64,000 bases of DNA from Bryum argenteum. Taxonomy: Eukaryota > Streptophyta > Bryopsida > Bryales > Bryaceae. Under the pieces are notes generated by a model. The model ran no database searches. It was not told the DNA's origin and saw only the letters and a list, made by a program, of their open reading frames with translations. Of the stretch, positions 44,258 through 54,341 are shown piece after piece. Each line of letters starts with the position of its first letter. The stretch's first letter is position 1. The stretch covers positions 9,025,495 through 9,089,494 of the forward strand of contig CM073328.1 in assembly GCA_037043015.1 (NCBI GenBank), read 5' to 3'. The translations under genes were made by a program, and so were the position numbers.

Positions 44258-45253
44258 ATGGCTTCTTTTGAGGTTGAGAGTGTAAGGGTGCTTGAAAAGT
44301 TCAATGGCAACAACTTCCACCTTTGGAAGTTTAAGATGAAATTGGCGCTCTCCGGGATGGACTTGTGGGAGATTGTTGAAGGCACGGAGGAGGCACCACC
44401 TTCTCATGCAAGTGACAAGGACAAGGAGGACTATCAAAGGAGGGTGAGGAAGGCCATGTCCATGATTGGACTCAATTTGGTGGATGCCCAACTTGCTCAC
44501 ATCAGGAGTTGCAAAGGACCAGCGGAAGCAAGAAACAAAGACAATGAGGAGGAGTATGCGTTTGTAAGCGCCGTTGTTGCAAGCAAAGAGGAGATGTGGG
44601 AAGAGCATGCCTTTGCAAATGGAGATGGAGATGACAACACCATGGCCAAGTGGATCATGGATTCGGGAGCCACCAAGCACATGTCACCTCATAGGGCAGC
44701 ATTTCAAACATATGAGGTAATATCACCACCACGAAATGTGCACTTGGGAGATGGTAGTATTGTGCATGCGGTCGGAGTTGGCACCATTGTTGAGGAGGTG
44801 AAGGTGATGGGAGTAAAGCACAAAATCAACATAAAGGAGGTTCTCCACATCCCAAAGTTAAAGAGAAATTTGTTATCCATAGCAAAGCTTGCTCTTAATG
44901 GCTTAAAGGTGGAGTTTGATGATGATGCATGCATTGTGAGGGCTGCAAATAGGAAGGTGATTGCTAGATTGCCAAGAGAAGGGAGTTTATATCAAATGCC
45001 GTTCTCTATGTATGATATGGCCAATGTGGCACACCAAATGCCACAATCAGCGCCTTTGGAGCTACGCCATAGGCGCCTTGGGCATTTGAATGTGAAGAAT
45101 TTGAAGGTCCTTGAAAGGATGGTAAATGGCATGCAAATCAAGAATAGGACATCAAATTCAGCGGCTCGTGATGTAGTGATTGCGGAGGAGGCCACTTGTC
45201 GAGATGCGAATGTGGAGATGCATCCAAGTGGGAGTTTGGAGCCACTATGGTGA
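44258..45253 (+). CDS. A6 deleted Gag-protease protein
   Basis: ATG at 44258 (MASFEVESVRVLEKFNG), 331 codons. The Gag N-terminus (to SCKGPAEA) is fused in frame to RNKDNEEEYAF, removing the Gag C-terminal half and the CCHC knuckle. Then come protease MDSGATKHMSPHRAAF, HIPKLKRNLLSIAKLAL and the GAG-pre-integrase motif RRLGHLNVKNLK. A second in-frame junction (MQIKNRTSNSAARDVV) replaces the whole integrase core with the post-integrase linker. Both deletions keep the frame. Whether the product has a role is unknown. Confidence 0.8.
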   Translation: MASFEVESVRVLEKFNGNNFHLWKFKMKLALSGMDLWEIVEGTEEAPPSHASDKDKEDYQRRVRKAMSMIGLNLVDAQLAHIRSCKGPAEARNKDNEEEYAFVSAVVASKEEMWEEHAFANGDGDDNTMAKWIMDSGATKHMSPHRAAFQTYEVISPPRNVHLGDGSIVHAVGVGTIVEEVKVMGVKHKINIKEVLHIPKLKRNLLSIAKLALNGLKVEFDDDACIVRAANRKVIARLPREGSLYQMPFSMYDMANVAHQMPQSAPLELRHRRLGHLNVKNLKVLERMVNGMQIKNRTSNSAARDVVIAEEATCRDANVEMHPSGSLEPLW

Positions 45254-45785
45254 TTGGGGTGGATGCAACTCCAATTTCAGCGTGCGTTGTACAAGAGGCT
45301 CAAGTTGGAGAAAAGCCTAAAGGAGTGCAAGAGCCGAAAGAGACACAAGATGAGGATGTGGAGGTTGAATCACATGAAGAAGATTGAAGAGGGGCAGCGT
45401 GCACAAGGCCCATGGTATCCAATAAGGGAGAGGTGGTCACTTGGTGAGTGGTGGTTAAACCATATTCTTCCACCATCTATTGAGGTTGAACGTGCAAATC
45501 TTATTTGTTTTTGATGATACTTTGAGTTTGGGTGATGCTTTGCAAAGTGTGCATGCAAGCAAGTGGGAGTTGACCAAACAAGACAAGTAGACATCTAGTA
45601 TGGCCAATGGCACATGGGAATTGGCTTTGTTGCCAAATGCAAGCAGGAAAGTTAGAAGATGGAAAGGAGAGCTTGAGGTATTAGCAAATGGAGGACATGG
45701 TGGGAAATATGTGGACCAAGGCGTTTGCCAAGGTGAGGCACAAGGAGATGGGATTGCGAGGAGAAAACTACTCGCAAAGTGGGAG
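45254..45785 (+). pseudogene. A6 post-integrase linker and pol tail, RT deleted
   Basis: Linker text and LGEWWLNHILPP (45440-45475) continue in shifted frames to NGTWELALLPN near 45606. The sequence then jumps to the last pol codons (KVRHKEMGLRGENYSQ in the proper frame) before the polypurine tract. Reverse transcriptase and RNase H are deleted. The same arrangement recurs at 51177-51572. Confidence 0.75.
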
Positions 45786-46096
45786 TGTTAGAGATTAGGT
45801 TGCTCGTAGTTTAAAAGAGCAACTAATAGGTTTTAGAGTATGTTAGAGTAAGTAATAGAGGCTAGGTCTTAGTCCTCTAGGGTGTTTGAAGAGGGCTAGT
45901 CCTAAAAGCCTTAGAGAGACAAGAGAGGACTTAGCCTCTCGGTTATCCCATATTGTTTGTAGCACCATGTGCCTACCTATGGATACATAAGCAAGGGCTT
46001 GGAATGAGTATGTATCTCATTCAAGCATTCATTGCTCTACCTTGTGTGTAAGCTTTGATGTTTGTATTCTCTCTCACCCTCTATTGAGCTTCAATA
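45786..46096 (+). repeat. A6 3' LTR
   Basis: Matches the 5' LTR over its whole length as far as I can read. Right flank TACCT. Confidence 0.9.
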
Positions 46097-46945
46097 TACC
46101 TATGGCCTTACAATCCTCCATCTTGAACCTCTTGAGAATCTCTTCAATGTATTTGTATCCAAATGAGCAAATGACTCTAATTTGCTCACAATCACTCCAC
46201 AAAGCTCACAAGGGCTGAATTCAGCCCTAATGGACACTCAAACTTGCCCTAATCACTCACACAAGTGTAATCAGCTCTCTTGCAATCGCAAATGCAAGAA
46301 GCTCGCCTCACTCACTCAAAAGGGTGCAAATCAGCCCTCTCCAACTCACCAATGCACTCACTTCATCAAATCAGATCTAGATCTAGATCTAGATCTCTCT
46401 CCAACTCTCCAATGCTCAAAAGTTCCACATTCACTCACAAGAGCACAAATCAGCCCTTGATCAACTCAACAATGCACAAATGTGCAACATTCTCTCACAA
46501 GAGCTCAAATCAGCACTCTAATGAATGGCAAACTCCTCATTCAACTCAAAGATGCTCCCAATGCACTCTAAACACTCTCACAAGATTGCAATTGCCTCAA
46601 TTGCAATCCCTAATGCACCCAAGTGCACAATCAGCCCTAATTGGCTCCCAATGTGCAAATCTAAGCACAAACTCAATCAAAGAGTATGCAACCAGCCCTA
46701 ACAAGGTCTGATCTCTCTCAAAACACAACCTCACACTCAAATGCACTCAACAACTCCAACTTCAGCCAACAAACTCCAAAGAAAATGCACTTCAAGACTT
46801 CTCCTTTGGAAATGGACTTACACCAATTGGTTTGAAGGTGCACACATGTAAACAAGGCTGGTTTTGTCCCACAAGCTCCACGATCCTCTCCAAATGATCT
46901 GAATTTCTCCTTCAAGCGCACCACGACGTGCGTGGGCCCATAACC
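46097..46945 (-). mobile_element. B2 continuation: RT scrap, leader and primer site
   Basis: 46097-46160 is the B-family RT segment adjoining the A6 target (complement of AGGTTCAAGATGGAGGATTG). From about 46161 to 46931 is the B leader in reverse (AATCAGCCCT motifs, AGATCT repeat near 46376), and 46932-46945 is the primer site complement. The RT-to-leader junction shows that B2 lacks gag, protease, integrase and most of RT. Confidence 0.8.
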
Positions 46946-47189
46946 TATTGAGATTGAAGGGAAAAACTTTACTTAGATGGTATTGGATAACATCAGCCAT
47001 GCATGGGCTGAATACAAGTAGGAGGAAGCCTCCCCTACTTGTTTCCTAACCATGTGGGATAACTCACCACTATGGGCTGCCTTTGACTACAAGCAACACC
47101 TAATGGAGTCTACGAACTAACTAAGCGTGTAGCTCTACTCCTAAACTCCAAGTACACTATCTACTCCAATAGGTACATGTTTCTCAACA
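46946..47189 (-). repeat. Copia family B LTR (5' LTR of minus-strand B2)
   Basis: TATTGAGATTGAAGGG ... GTTTCTCAACA, 244 bp. It differs from the 41844 LTR at several positions, and the flanks (left TGATT, right ACTTA) do not match, so B2 may be recombinant. Confidence 0.8.
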
Positions 47190-47411
47190 ACTTAGATGGT
47201 ATTGGATAACATCAGCCATGCATGGGCTGAATACAAGTAGGAGGAAGCCTCCTCTACTTGTATCCTAACCATGTGGGATAACTCACCACTATGGGCTGCC
47301 TTTGACTACAAGCAACACCTAATGGAGTATACGAACTAACTAAGTGTGTAGTTCTACTCCTAACATTCCATGTACACTATCTACTCCAATAGGTACATGT
47401 TTCTCAACAGT
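47190..47411 (-). repeat. Second, partial family B LTR in tandem
   Basis: Begins ACTTAGATGGTATTGG, lacking about 25 terminal bases, and runs to TTTCTCAACA, with that end motif repeated at 47411-47420. A tandem LTR arrangement, probably from recombination. Confidence 0.75.
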
Positions 47412-47882
47412 TTCTCAACAATTCTTGCGGAGAAGGACTTGTGGGATGTGGCTGATGGGGGTGAGGAGCCTCCAAGTGCTGATGCGGATCTCAAGACCAA
47501 GAAGGCGTTTGAGAGGCGGGAGAAGAAGGCTTTTGCTCTCATTGTGACCAATCTTGCGGCTCAGCAAATTGCACACATCCGCCATTGCAAAACACCAGCG
47601 GAAGCGTGGACAACCCTTTGCAACATCCATGAAACCAAGGGTCTCTCCAACATCCTATATCTTCGGCGCCGCTTCTTCACTACCAAGATGCAAGAGCAGG
47701 ATGACTTGTTAGATCATGTAAACAAGATTAAAGCATTGGCTCATGAGTCGGCTTGCTTGGAGGCACCCGTCACGGAAGGAGATGTGGTCATGACATTGTT
47801 GAAGAGCTTGCCACCATCATTTACGAAGGCGATGGGATTGCGAGGTGGTAACTACTCGCAAAGTGGGAGTGTTGAAGAATAG
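47412..47882 (+). pseudogene. Chimeric B-type Gag fused to A-type pol tail
   Basis: From 47421 the frame carries B Gag (ILAEKDLWDVADGGEEPPSA ... VVMTLLKSLPPSF). It then passes without a stop into TKAMGLRGGNYSQSGSVEE, the last residues of family A pol, and stops in the following LTR. The N-terminal Gag codons are missing because the fragment abuts the partial B LTR. It suggests template switching between the two families, or a deletion joining nested elements. Confidence 0.7.
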
Positions 47883-48252
47883 ATTGCTCGTAGTTTATAA
47901 GAGCAATTAGTACTTGTTAGAGTATATATATATGGAAGCTTATACTTAGTATTCTAGAGTGTGGAAAGGGGCTGGTCCTAATAGCAATAGTGAGGGGAGA
48001 GAAGACCAGCCCACTTTGTTGACTTTAGGAGGCGAGTAAGTGGTGGCAAAGACTAAAGGGGCACACATGTGAACCATGTGGGCCAAAGGCACTTGGAAAA
48101 TGTACAAGAAGGCACTAGGAAGGTGCCAATAAGGAAGTATAAGTAAAGGCCTTTGCTAGAAGGCAACATCTCATTCCAAGCATTCATTGCTCTACTTGTT
48201 TGTAAGCTTTGAGTATGTTGTATTCTCTCTCTTCCTCTATTGAATCTCAATA
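47870..48252 (+). repeat. Variant copia LTR related to family A, 383 bp
   Basis: Starts TGTTGAAGAATAGATTGC and ends AATCTCAATA. The outer parts match family A but the middle (GGAAAGGGGCTGGTCC to GGAAGTATAAGTAAAGG) is different and longer. It may define a separate subfamily with another promoter. Confidence 0.7.
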
Positions 48253-48902
48253 ATTTGACCTCCAAATACTAGATATAGATGTCTACTACACACACAAGGT
48301 CAATTTGCACCTCTAAGCACTCAAATCAGCCCACAATGCTTCCAAATGAGCACTTGTGCAATCCCTACACTAGATTAGCCCTCAATCAATGTCAAATAAG
48401 CTTCATGAACCTCAAATCACTCAAATCTCAACTTAGGAGCCTCAAGACACCTCTCTTGCACCACAAATGCTCAAATCAGCCCCTTGTGTGCACACATGCA
48501 CCCTAAAAGCTAGATTTAGCCCTCAATTCCGCAAGTGCACTCAAGTAGATCACAAAGAACACTCCTAAGCTCAAAACAAAAGGATTTGATAGCCATCAAT
48601 GCAAATCAGCACCTTCTTGTGTTAGAAACACTCTAACCAAGACAAGGGAAGCTCACAATCCTCCAATGCCTTCAAGAGACCTCCAAACACCTCCAAAATG
48701 CTCCAATTGCCTCCAAATGCCTCAAATCACCTCCAAACACCTCCAAATGGTTGCAAACACCTCCAAATGGCTCCAAATGCACCTCCAATGCTCCAAGGAG
48801 TGCAAATCAGCCCTCTAAGTGTGTGCAACACCTCCTTGACCTCTCCAAGCCTCCAAATGTATTCAAACTCAAACTCACTACAAGAGTAGTGGGCCCATAA
48901 CC
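48253..48902 (-). mobile_element. Copia family A leader fragment with primer site
   Basis: Reverse-complement leader (AATCAGCCC, ACCTCCAAATGG units) ending in GTGGGCCCATAACC at 48889-48902 beside the LTR. Truncated at 48253 against the variant LTR. Confidence 0.75.
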
Positions 48903-49215
48903 TATTGAAGCTCAATAGAGGGTGAGTGAGAATACAAACATCAAAGCTTACACACAAGGTAGAGCAATGAATGCTTGAATGAGATACATACTCATTCGAA
49001 GCCCTTGCTTATGTATCCATAGGTAGGCACATGGTGCTACAAACAATATGGGATAACCGAGAGGCTAAGTCCTCTCTTCTCTCTCTGTAAGGCTTTTAGG
49101 ACCAGCCTTCTTCAAACACCCTAGAGGACTAAGGCCTAGCCTCTATTACTTACTCTAACATACTCTAAAACCTATTAATTGCTCTTATAAACTACGAGCA
49201 ACCTAATGTCTAACA
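48903..49215 (-). repeat. Copia family A LTR, minus strand
   Basis: TATTGAAGCTCAATAG ... TGTCTAACA, 313 bp. It is the 5' LTR of the leader fragment to its left; family B pol begins at once on its right. Confidence 0.85.
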
Positions 49216-49218
49216 CCC

Positions 49219-50952
49219 ATGGAGGAGGAGCCACGTGACCAGCCCTTGGAAGAGCCTAGATATCCTACAAGGACTCGCAAGCCACTTGGGGATTGGTGGA
49301 TGAATCATATTCTTCCTCCACCACATGAAGATCAAGCAAATGTGGCATTTCTTGGAGATCCATCGACACTTGGAGAGGTGCTGAATTGTGAAGATGCAAG
49401 CAAGTGGGAGGTGGCTATGGAAGAAGAGTACAAGGCCCTCATTAACAAGGGCACTTGGGAGCTTGCACCGCTTCCTCCCAATAGATCAACTGTGGGCTGT
49501 AAGTGGGTTTTCTCCACCAAAAGGGATGCTTTGGGGCATGTGGTGAGGTACAAAGCAAGGCTGGTTGCTCGGGGGTTCACCCAAGTGGAGGGGGTGGATT
49601 TCAATGAGACATTTTCCCCCGTTGCCAAATTCAACACAATTCGGTGTATTGTAAGCATTGGGGCAGCCATGGACCTTGAGATGCACAACATGGATGTGAA
49701 GACCGCCTTTCTCAACCCCAAGTTGGAGGAGGTGATCTACATGGACCAGCCCCAAGGATTTGTGCAAGAAGGCAAGGAGCATCTCAAGTGCAAGTTGAAG
49801 AAGGCACTTCCCGGTTTGAAGCAATCCGGGAGGGCATGGTATCTAGATAGTGATGCCATGTTTGTGAGAAAGGGCTTCAAAAGAGGCCACGCTGATCACT
49901 CTTTGTACATCATGCAAAGTAGTGAATTCTTGGTGATTGTAATCTTGTATGTGGATGATTTGATCCTCCTTGCAAGTAGCATGACCAAGATGTTGGAGGT
50001 GAAGACTATGCTCAAGGAGGAGTATGAGATGACGGATTTGGGAGAGCTAAGCTATTGCCTTGGAGTGGAGTTCAAGAGGGATAGGGCTGCCCGCACCATC
50101 ACCATGAGTCAACACAAGTACCTTGAGGAGATTCTCAAGAGGTTCAAGATGGAGGATTGCAAGGCCATAGGTACACCACTTGACACTCATGTGAAGTTGC
50201 CCAAGCTCACGGAGGCTGATTTTGAAGAGGTGAAGGCTGAAATGGCAAGTGTGCCATACAACGCTGCGGTTGGGTGCCTCATGTATGCCATGGTGGCTAC
50301 AAGGCCTGATTTGGCCTTTCCTGTGAGTGTTGTGAGTCAACACATGTCCAAGTATGGCCCAATGCATTGGGCGGTGAAGAGGGTGATGAGGTACCTCCAA
50401 GGTACACTTAAGCTAGAGTTGCAACTTGGAGGTGCAAATTTGTTGCTACGTGGCTATTGTGATGCAGATTGGGCCGGTGATGAAGGAGATTGGAGATCCA
50501 CCACCGGTTATGTTTTTATGCTTGGAGTGGGTGCCATTTCGTGGAACTCTAAGAGGCAACCCACCATAGCACTCTCTACAACGGAGGCTGAATACATGGC
50601 CATGAGCCAATGTACCAAGGAAGCCATTTGGTTGAGGCAACTCTTGGCTGATGTTGGCTTTGTTCAACAAGGCGGCACACAAGTTTTGTGTGACAACCAA
50701 GGAGCTATTGCCTTAGCCAAGAATCCTACACACCACTCACGAACCAAGCATATTGATGTGCAACATCATTTTATTCGTGAGCAAGTGGAGGATCAAGTGA
50801 TTGAGCTCAAGTATGTGCCTACCAAAGCTATGGTTGTTGATGTGCTAACCAAGGCGCTTGGAAAGCCACAACACTTGGCCTTGATTGAGAAGATGGGCCT
50901 TTGTGCCTTTGCCCACTCACAAAGTGGGAGTGTTGAGGAAACATGTACCTAA
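49219..50952 (+). CDS. Copia B3 reverse transcriptase-RNase H, open frame
   Basis: 577 codons without a stop: linker RYPTRTRKPLGDWWMNHILPP, reverse transcriptase (WVFSTKRDALGHVVRYKARL, NMDVKTAFLNPKLEE, YVDD at residues 244-247) and RNase H (DADWAGDEGDWRSTTGYV from about 415, TTEAEYMAMSQC, CDNQGAIALAKN), ending VDVLTKALGKPQHL and running into the LTR. LPGLKQSGRAWY replaces the usual LYGLKQ, a possible weakening. Gag, protease and integrase are absent. It begins at the neighbouring LTR with no proper start of its own, so expression is doubtful. Confidence 0.85.
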   Translation: MEEEPRDQPLEEPRYPTRTRKPLGDWWMNHILPPPHEDQANVAFLGDPSTLGEVLNCEDASKWEVAMEEEYKALINKGTWELAPLPPNRSTVGCKWVFSTKRDALGHVVRYKARLVARGFTQVEGVDFNETFSPVAKFNTIRCIVSIGAAMDLEMHNMDVKTAFLNPKLEEVIYMDQPQGFVQEGKEHLKCKLKKALPGLKQSGRAWYLDSDAMFVRKGFKRGHADHSLYIMQSSEFLVIVILYVDDLILLASSMTKMLEVKTMLKEEYEMTDLGELSYCLGVEFKRDRAARTITMSQHKYLEEILKRFKMEDCKAIGTPLDTHVKLPKLTEADFEEVKAEMASVPYNAAVGCLMYAMVATRPDLAFPVSVVSQHMSKYGPMHWAVKRVMRYLQGTLKLELQLGGANLLLRGYCDADWAGDEGDWRSTTGYVFMLGVGAISWNSKRQPTIALSTTEAEYMAMSQCTKEAIWLRQLLADVGFVQQGGTQVLCDNQGAIALAKNPTHHSRTKHIDVQHHFIREQVEDQVIELKYVPTKAMVVDVLTKALGKPQHLALIEKMGLCAFAHSQSGSVEETCT

Positions 50953-51176
50953 TGGAGAAATTAGTGTACATGGAGCGTTACGAGTAGAACTACACACTTA
51001 GTTAGTTCTTAGACTCCTTTAAGTTTTGCTTGTAGTCAAAGGCAGCCCATAGTGTTTAGTTATACCACATGGTTAGGTGAGCACTAGGAGAGGCTTCCTC
51101 CTACTTATGTTCAGCCCATGCTTGGCTGATGTTATCCAATACCATCTAAGTAAAGTTTTTCCCTTCAATCTCAATA
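50931..51176 (+). repeat. Copia family B 3' LTR (element B3)
   Basis: Directly after CACAAAGTGGGAG; TGTTGAGGAAACATG ... CAATCTCAATA, 246 bp. The pol frame overlaps its first 22 bases. Confidence 0.85.
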
Positions 51177-51572
51177 AGGGGCAGCGTGCACAAGGCCCAT
51201 GGTATCCAATAAGAGAGAGGTGGTCACTTGGTGAGTGGTGGTTAAACCATATTCTTCCACCATCTATTGAGGTGGAACGTGCAAATTTTATTTGTTTTTG
51301 ATGATACTTTGAGTTTGGGTGATGCTTTGCAAAGTGTGCATGCAAGCAAGTGGGAGTTGATCAAACAAGACAAGTAGACATCTAGTATGGCCAATGGCAC
51401 ATGTGAAATGGCTTTGTTGCCAAATGCGAGCAAGATAGTTAGAGGATGGAGAGGAGAGCTTGAGGTATTACGAAATGGAGGACATAGTGGGTGATATGTT
51501 GACCAAGGCGTTTACCAAGGTGAGGCACAAGGAGATGGGATTGCGAGGAGAAAACTACTCGCAAAGTGGGAG
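51177..51572 (+). pseudogene. Copia family A linker and pol tail with the A6-type RT deletion
   Basis: Nearly the same as 45385-45785: WWLNHILPPSIEVER-type text, then the jump to the pol tail and polypurine tract. It shares the deletion junction with A6, so both descend from one deleted progenitor. Confidence 0.75.
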
Positions 51573-51911
51573 TGTTAGAGATTAGGTTGCTCGTAGTTTA
51601 TAAGAGCAACTAATAGTTATTAGAGGATGTTAGAGTAAGTAATAGAGGCTAGGTCTTAGTGCTCTAGGGTGTGTGAAGAAGGCTGGTCTTAAAAGCCTTA
51701 GAGAGAGAAGAGAGGACTTAGCCTCTCGTTTATCCCATATTGATTGTAGCACCATGTGCCTACCTATGGATACATAAGCAAGGGCTTGGAATGAGAATGT
51801 ATCTCATTCAAGCATTCATTGCTCTACCTTGTGTGTAAGCTTTGATGTTTGTACTCTCTCTCTCACCGTCTATTGAGCTTCAATACTCTCACCCTCTATT
51901 GAGCTTCAATA
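51573..51911 (+). repeat. Copia family A LTR with 26-bp terminal duplication
   Basis: The LTR is 51573-51885 (TGTTAGAG ... CTTCAATA). Its last 26 bases (CTCTCACCCTCTATTGAG ...) are repeated at 51886-51911. Confidence 0.8.
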
Positions 51912-52177
51912 TGCACCTCAAAGCACTCAACTCAGCCCTTAATGCACAGAAATGAGCACTTGAGCACCCTCTCCACTAGATTAGCCCTCAATCAATGTCA
52001 CCGAAGCTTCTAAACCTTCAAATCACTCAAATCTAAGCTTAGGAGTCTCAAAACACTACTTTAGCACCACAAATGCACAAATCAGCCCCTTGTGTGCACA
52101 CATGCACCCCAAGTGGACAATACCACAAGCTCACCTCTCCATCCTCCACCTTCTCTCGAATGAAGTGGTGTTGCACT
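51912..52177 (-). mobile_element. Copia family A leader and RNase H scraps
   Basis: Reverse-complement leader (AATCAGCCCC, ATGCACCCCAAGTG) to about 52110, then a piece complementary to the pol end (GTGGACAATACCACAAGCTC). Not a functional unit. Confidence 0.6.
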
Positions 52178-52487
52178 TGTTGAAGATTAGATTGATCGTA
52201 GTTATAAGAGCATCTAATAGTTATTAGAGTGTATTTATGTGAGGTATAGAGGCTAGGTCTTAGGCGTCTAGAGTGTGTGAAGAGGGCTGGTCCAAAGAGC
52301 CTTTGAGAGTGGAGAGAGGCTTTAGTCTCTCGGTTATCCCATATTGATTGTAGCACCATGGGCCTACCTATGGATATATAAGCAAGGGCTTGGAATGAGT
52401 ATGTATCTCATTCAAGCATTCATTGCTCTACTTGTTTGTAAGCTTTGATTGTTTGTATTCCTTCTCTCTCTCTATTGAACTTCAATA
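52178..52487 (+). repeat. Copia family A LTR, probably solo
   Basis: TGTTGAAGATTAGATTG ... GAACTTCAATA, 310 bp, closest to the A5 LTR at 39048. No element body follows. Confidence 0.8.
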
Positions 52488-53048
52488 AACAAGATGTTAG
52501 TTTAGGGCAGTTACACAACCTTTTTGTCGACGGAAACCAAGGACCAACCATTGCCGCAAAACATCACAGACCCCACAGATCCGTCGGAAAGCAAGGATAC
52601 CGCAGGTGGCAAGGATATCAAGGAAGCAAGCCTCCCGCTGATATATATAAATCACATCCACGTAGCCTACAATGACGGCCAGGACAATCGATACTGTCAT
52701 CATCAAAGTGACACCGAGGATATTATTGAAAATGGGAGAGACCCCCTCGAGTTACACACACTAGCCGTCATAGACCAGCACAGGTCTAGAACAGCCGCCA
52801 AATTGGCCCTTGGCCGATCGCCACTGGCAGTCATTACTCCCACTCCGCCGACTTTAACTCCCACCGCCGAGGACACCGGGGACTACTTATGGCCACAGGA
52901 GCCTCACTGCTCTCATTTGCATTCTCACACATTCCTTCGCTGCTTCACTGCTCGTGCTTTCTTGCCGCGCCGTCTCTGCCCTCTATCTAGCTCTTCTTCG
53001 GTGTTTATGCCTCACAGCTTTTCAGCTTCGTGTCTCTCCACGGTATCC

Positions 53049-54341
53049 ATGGCTTCCCGTAGTCTCACTCCGCAGAAACCGAAGCCGGACGCCCCATTTT
53101 TCATGCCGAAGCACCTCCTCGATTGGCGCAGCAGGATCGACGGCGTATGGACGCAAAATACAGGGCTACACCGCTTTTGGGAGGACATGAAGACTTCGAA
53201 GCTCAACGTTAACCAATGCAAGCAATTCATCGACACCATGAAGCCGCAATGCTGCGGAGGAAATTACCCCACCGGCACCGTGGATGGCGTGGAAGTGCAG
53301 TTCTCCGCGGCATACCTATACCACCAATATGGGTGGGACGACACTAGCATCATACAGTGGACATCACATTGCGGCTTTCCAAAGCCGGACATCGCAGAGA
53401 GGTTACCAGGGTTGGAGCCGAAGGGGAAGGCCGGCTACGATGCCTACGCAGTCGGAGCGATGTTGAAAGAGCCATGGTTTACTCGTATCCGCGGCATCAT
53501 CAGTCAGATCTATTGCCGATGCAACTGCAACAATGTGTTGCCAGTGCAGTTGGAGTTGCTTTTTCTCGCTGATGCAAGAGCAAAAGTAAAATGGGGTATG
53601 TTTTTCGAAGACCACCTGCGGCTCGGGCTGCAAAACCATCAGAGGTACTCCGACTACTCGAGCCCCATTGGGCCATTTTTGTCGACCTACATTCTGCGTT
53701 ATCTGCAGTATGACAAGGAGAACGGCAGAATGTCGCCCATGACGACCTTCGTGGAGATCCAACGTCGCAAGCTACCGTCGCCAATGAAGCCTATCAGGGA
53801 CGCCGCGGCACCAAATTCCAACAAGAGGGCCCAAACAGATTATGAGGGTACCTCCGGCGACGCAGACCACTCGGTGGCGGACCAACTCGACACGCATGCG
53901 TCAGCCATGGCAGCATGCGTAGAGAAAGTGGTACAGCAGTTACAGGCTACGAAGGGTCAACAACGGCAGCTTCGGGAAGAAAATGAACAATACGCCAAGA
54001 CCACGCAAGACCTGCACATACAGCTGCGCAAGAAGGAGGAGGAATTAGGTCACGCGATTCAAAATGTGGAAGAAGCAAACCGCGCTGCCCAAACACTCCA
54101 AAGTCAGCTCGCGGCAAAACAGATCGACATACAGGCCGTGACATCACAGCTTGACGGGGTCACCAAGGAAAGAGACAATGCAAAGGTGCAGTTGACATCC
54201 TCGACAGCACAGAACGATGAACTGCGGCAGCAATGCCAAAATTTGATTGATACCAATCCCTCCAACCCTGAAGCACAGAGCCTGGAGGAGCGTCACCGAG
54301 CCGTGGCTATGGAGGTAGAGAACTTTGAAGCCAAAAAATAG
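53049..54341 (+). CDS. Unrecognised coiled-coil protein, possibly an LTR-element ORF
   Basis: The open frame reaches back to 52524, but the first strong start is ATG at 53049 (MASRSLTPQKPKPDAPFFMP), 430 codons. The N-terminal half is globular (CKQFIDTMKPQCCGGNYPTG, WFTRIRGIISQIYCRC, VKWGMFFEDHLRLGLQNHQ). From about residue 285 it is a Gln/Glu/Lys-rich coiled coil (RQLREENEQYAKTTQDLHIQ). It recalls the extra ORFs of plant LTR retrotransposons, but I cannot name a family. TATATATAAAT at about 52640 is a possible TATA box. The stop is TAG after a run of A, and the same frame stays open beyond it. Confidence 0.6.
   Translation: MASRSLTPQKPKPDAPFFMPKHLLDWRSRIDGVWTQNTGLHRFWEDMKTSKLNVNQCKQFIDTMKPQCCGGNYPTGTVDGVEVQFSAAYLYHQYGWDDTSIIQWTSHCGFPKPDIAERLPGLEPKGKAGYDAYAVGAMLKEPWFTRIRGIISQIYCRCNCNNVLPVQLELLFLADARAKVKWGMFFEDHLRLGLQNHQRYSDYSSPIGPFLSTYILRYLQYDKENGRMSPMTTFVEIQRRKLPSPMKPIRDAAAPNSNKRAQTDYEGTSGDADHSVADQLDTHASAMAACVEKVVQQLQATKGQQRQLREENEQYAKTTQDLHIQLRKKEEELGHAIQNVEEANRAAQTLQSQLAAKQIDIQAVTSQLDGVTKERDNAKVQLTSSTAQNDELRQQCQNLIDTNPSNPEAQSLEERHRAVAMEVENFEAKK

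Larger units (their letters stand above)
42855..46096 (+). mobile_element. Complete non-autonomous copia element A6, 3242 bp, target duplication TACCT
   Basis: 5' LTR 42855-43165 and 3' LTR 45786-46096 are each 311 bp and, read by eye, identical. TACCT flanks both ends (42850-42854 and 46097-46101) and interrupts B2 RT sequence that joins perfectly when the element is removed. The primer site GGTTATGGGCCCAC is at 43166 and the polypurine tract GCAAAGTGGGAG just before 45786. Inside are a leader, a shortened gag-protease frame and a remnant tail; integrase core and reverse transcriptase are absent. It must have been mobilised by proteins supplied in trans. Confidence 0.9.

Noticed and set aside
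41844-47189. B2 as a complete element with its own target duplication
   Set aside because: Flanks TGATT and ACTTA differ and the two LTRs differ, so a simple insertion cannot be claimed.
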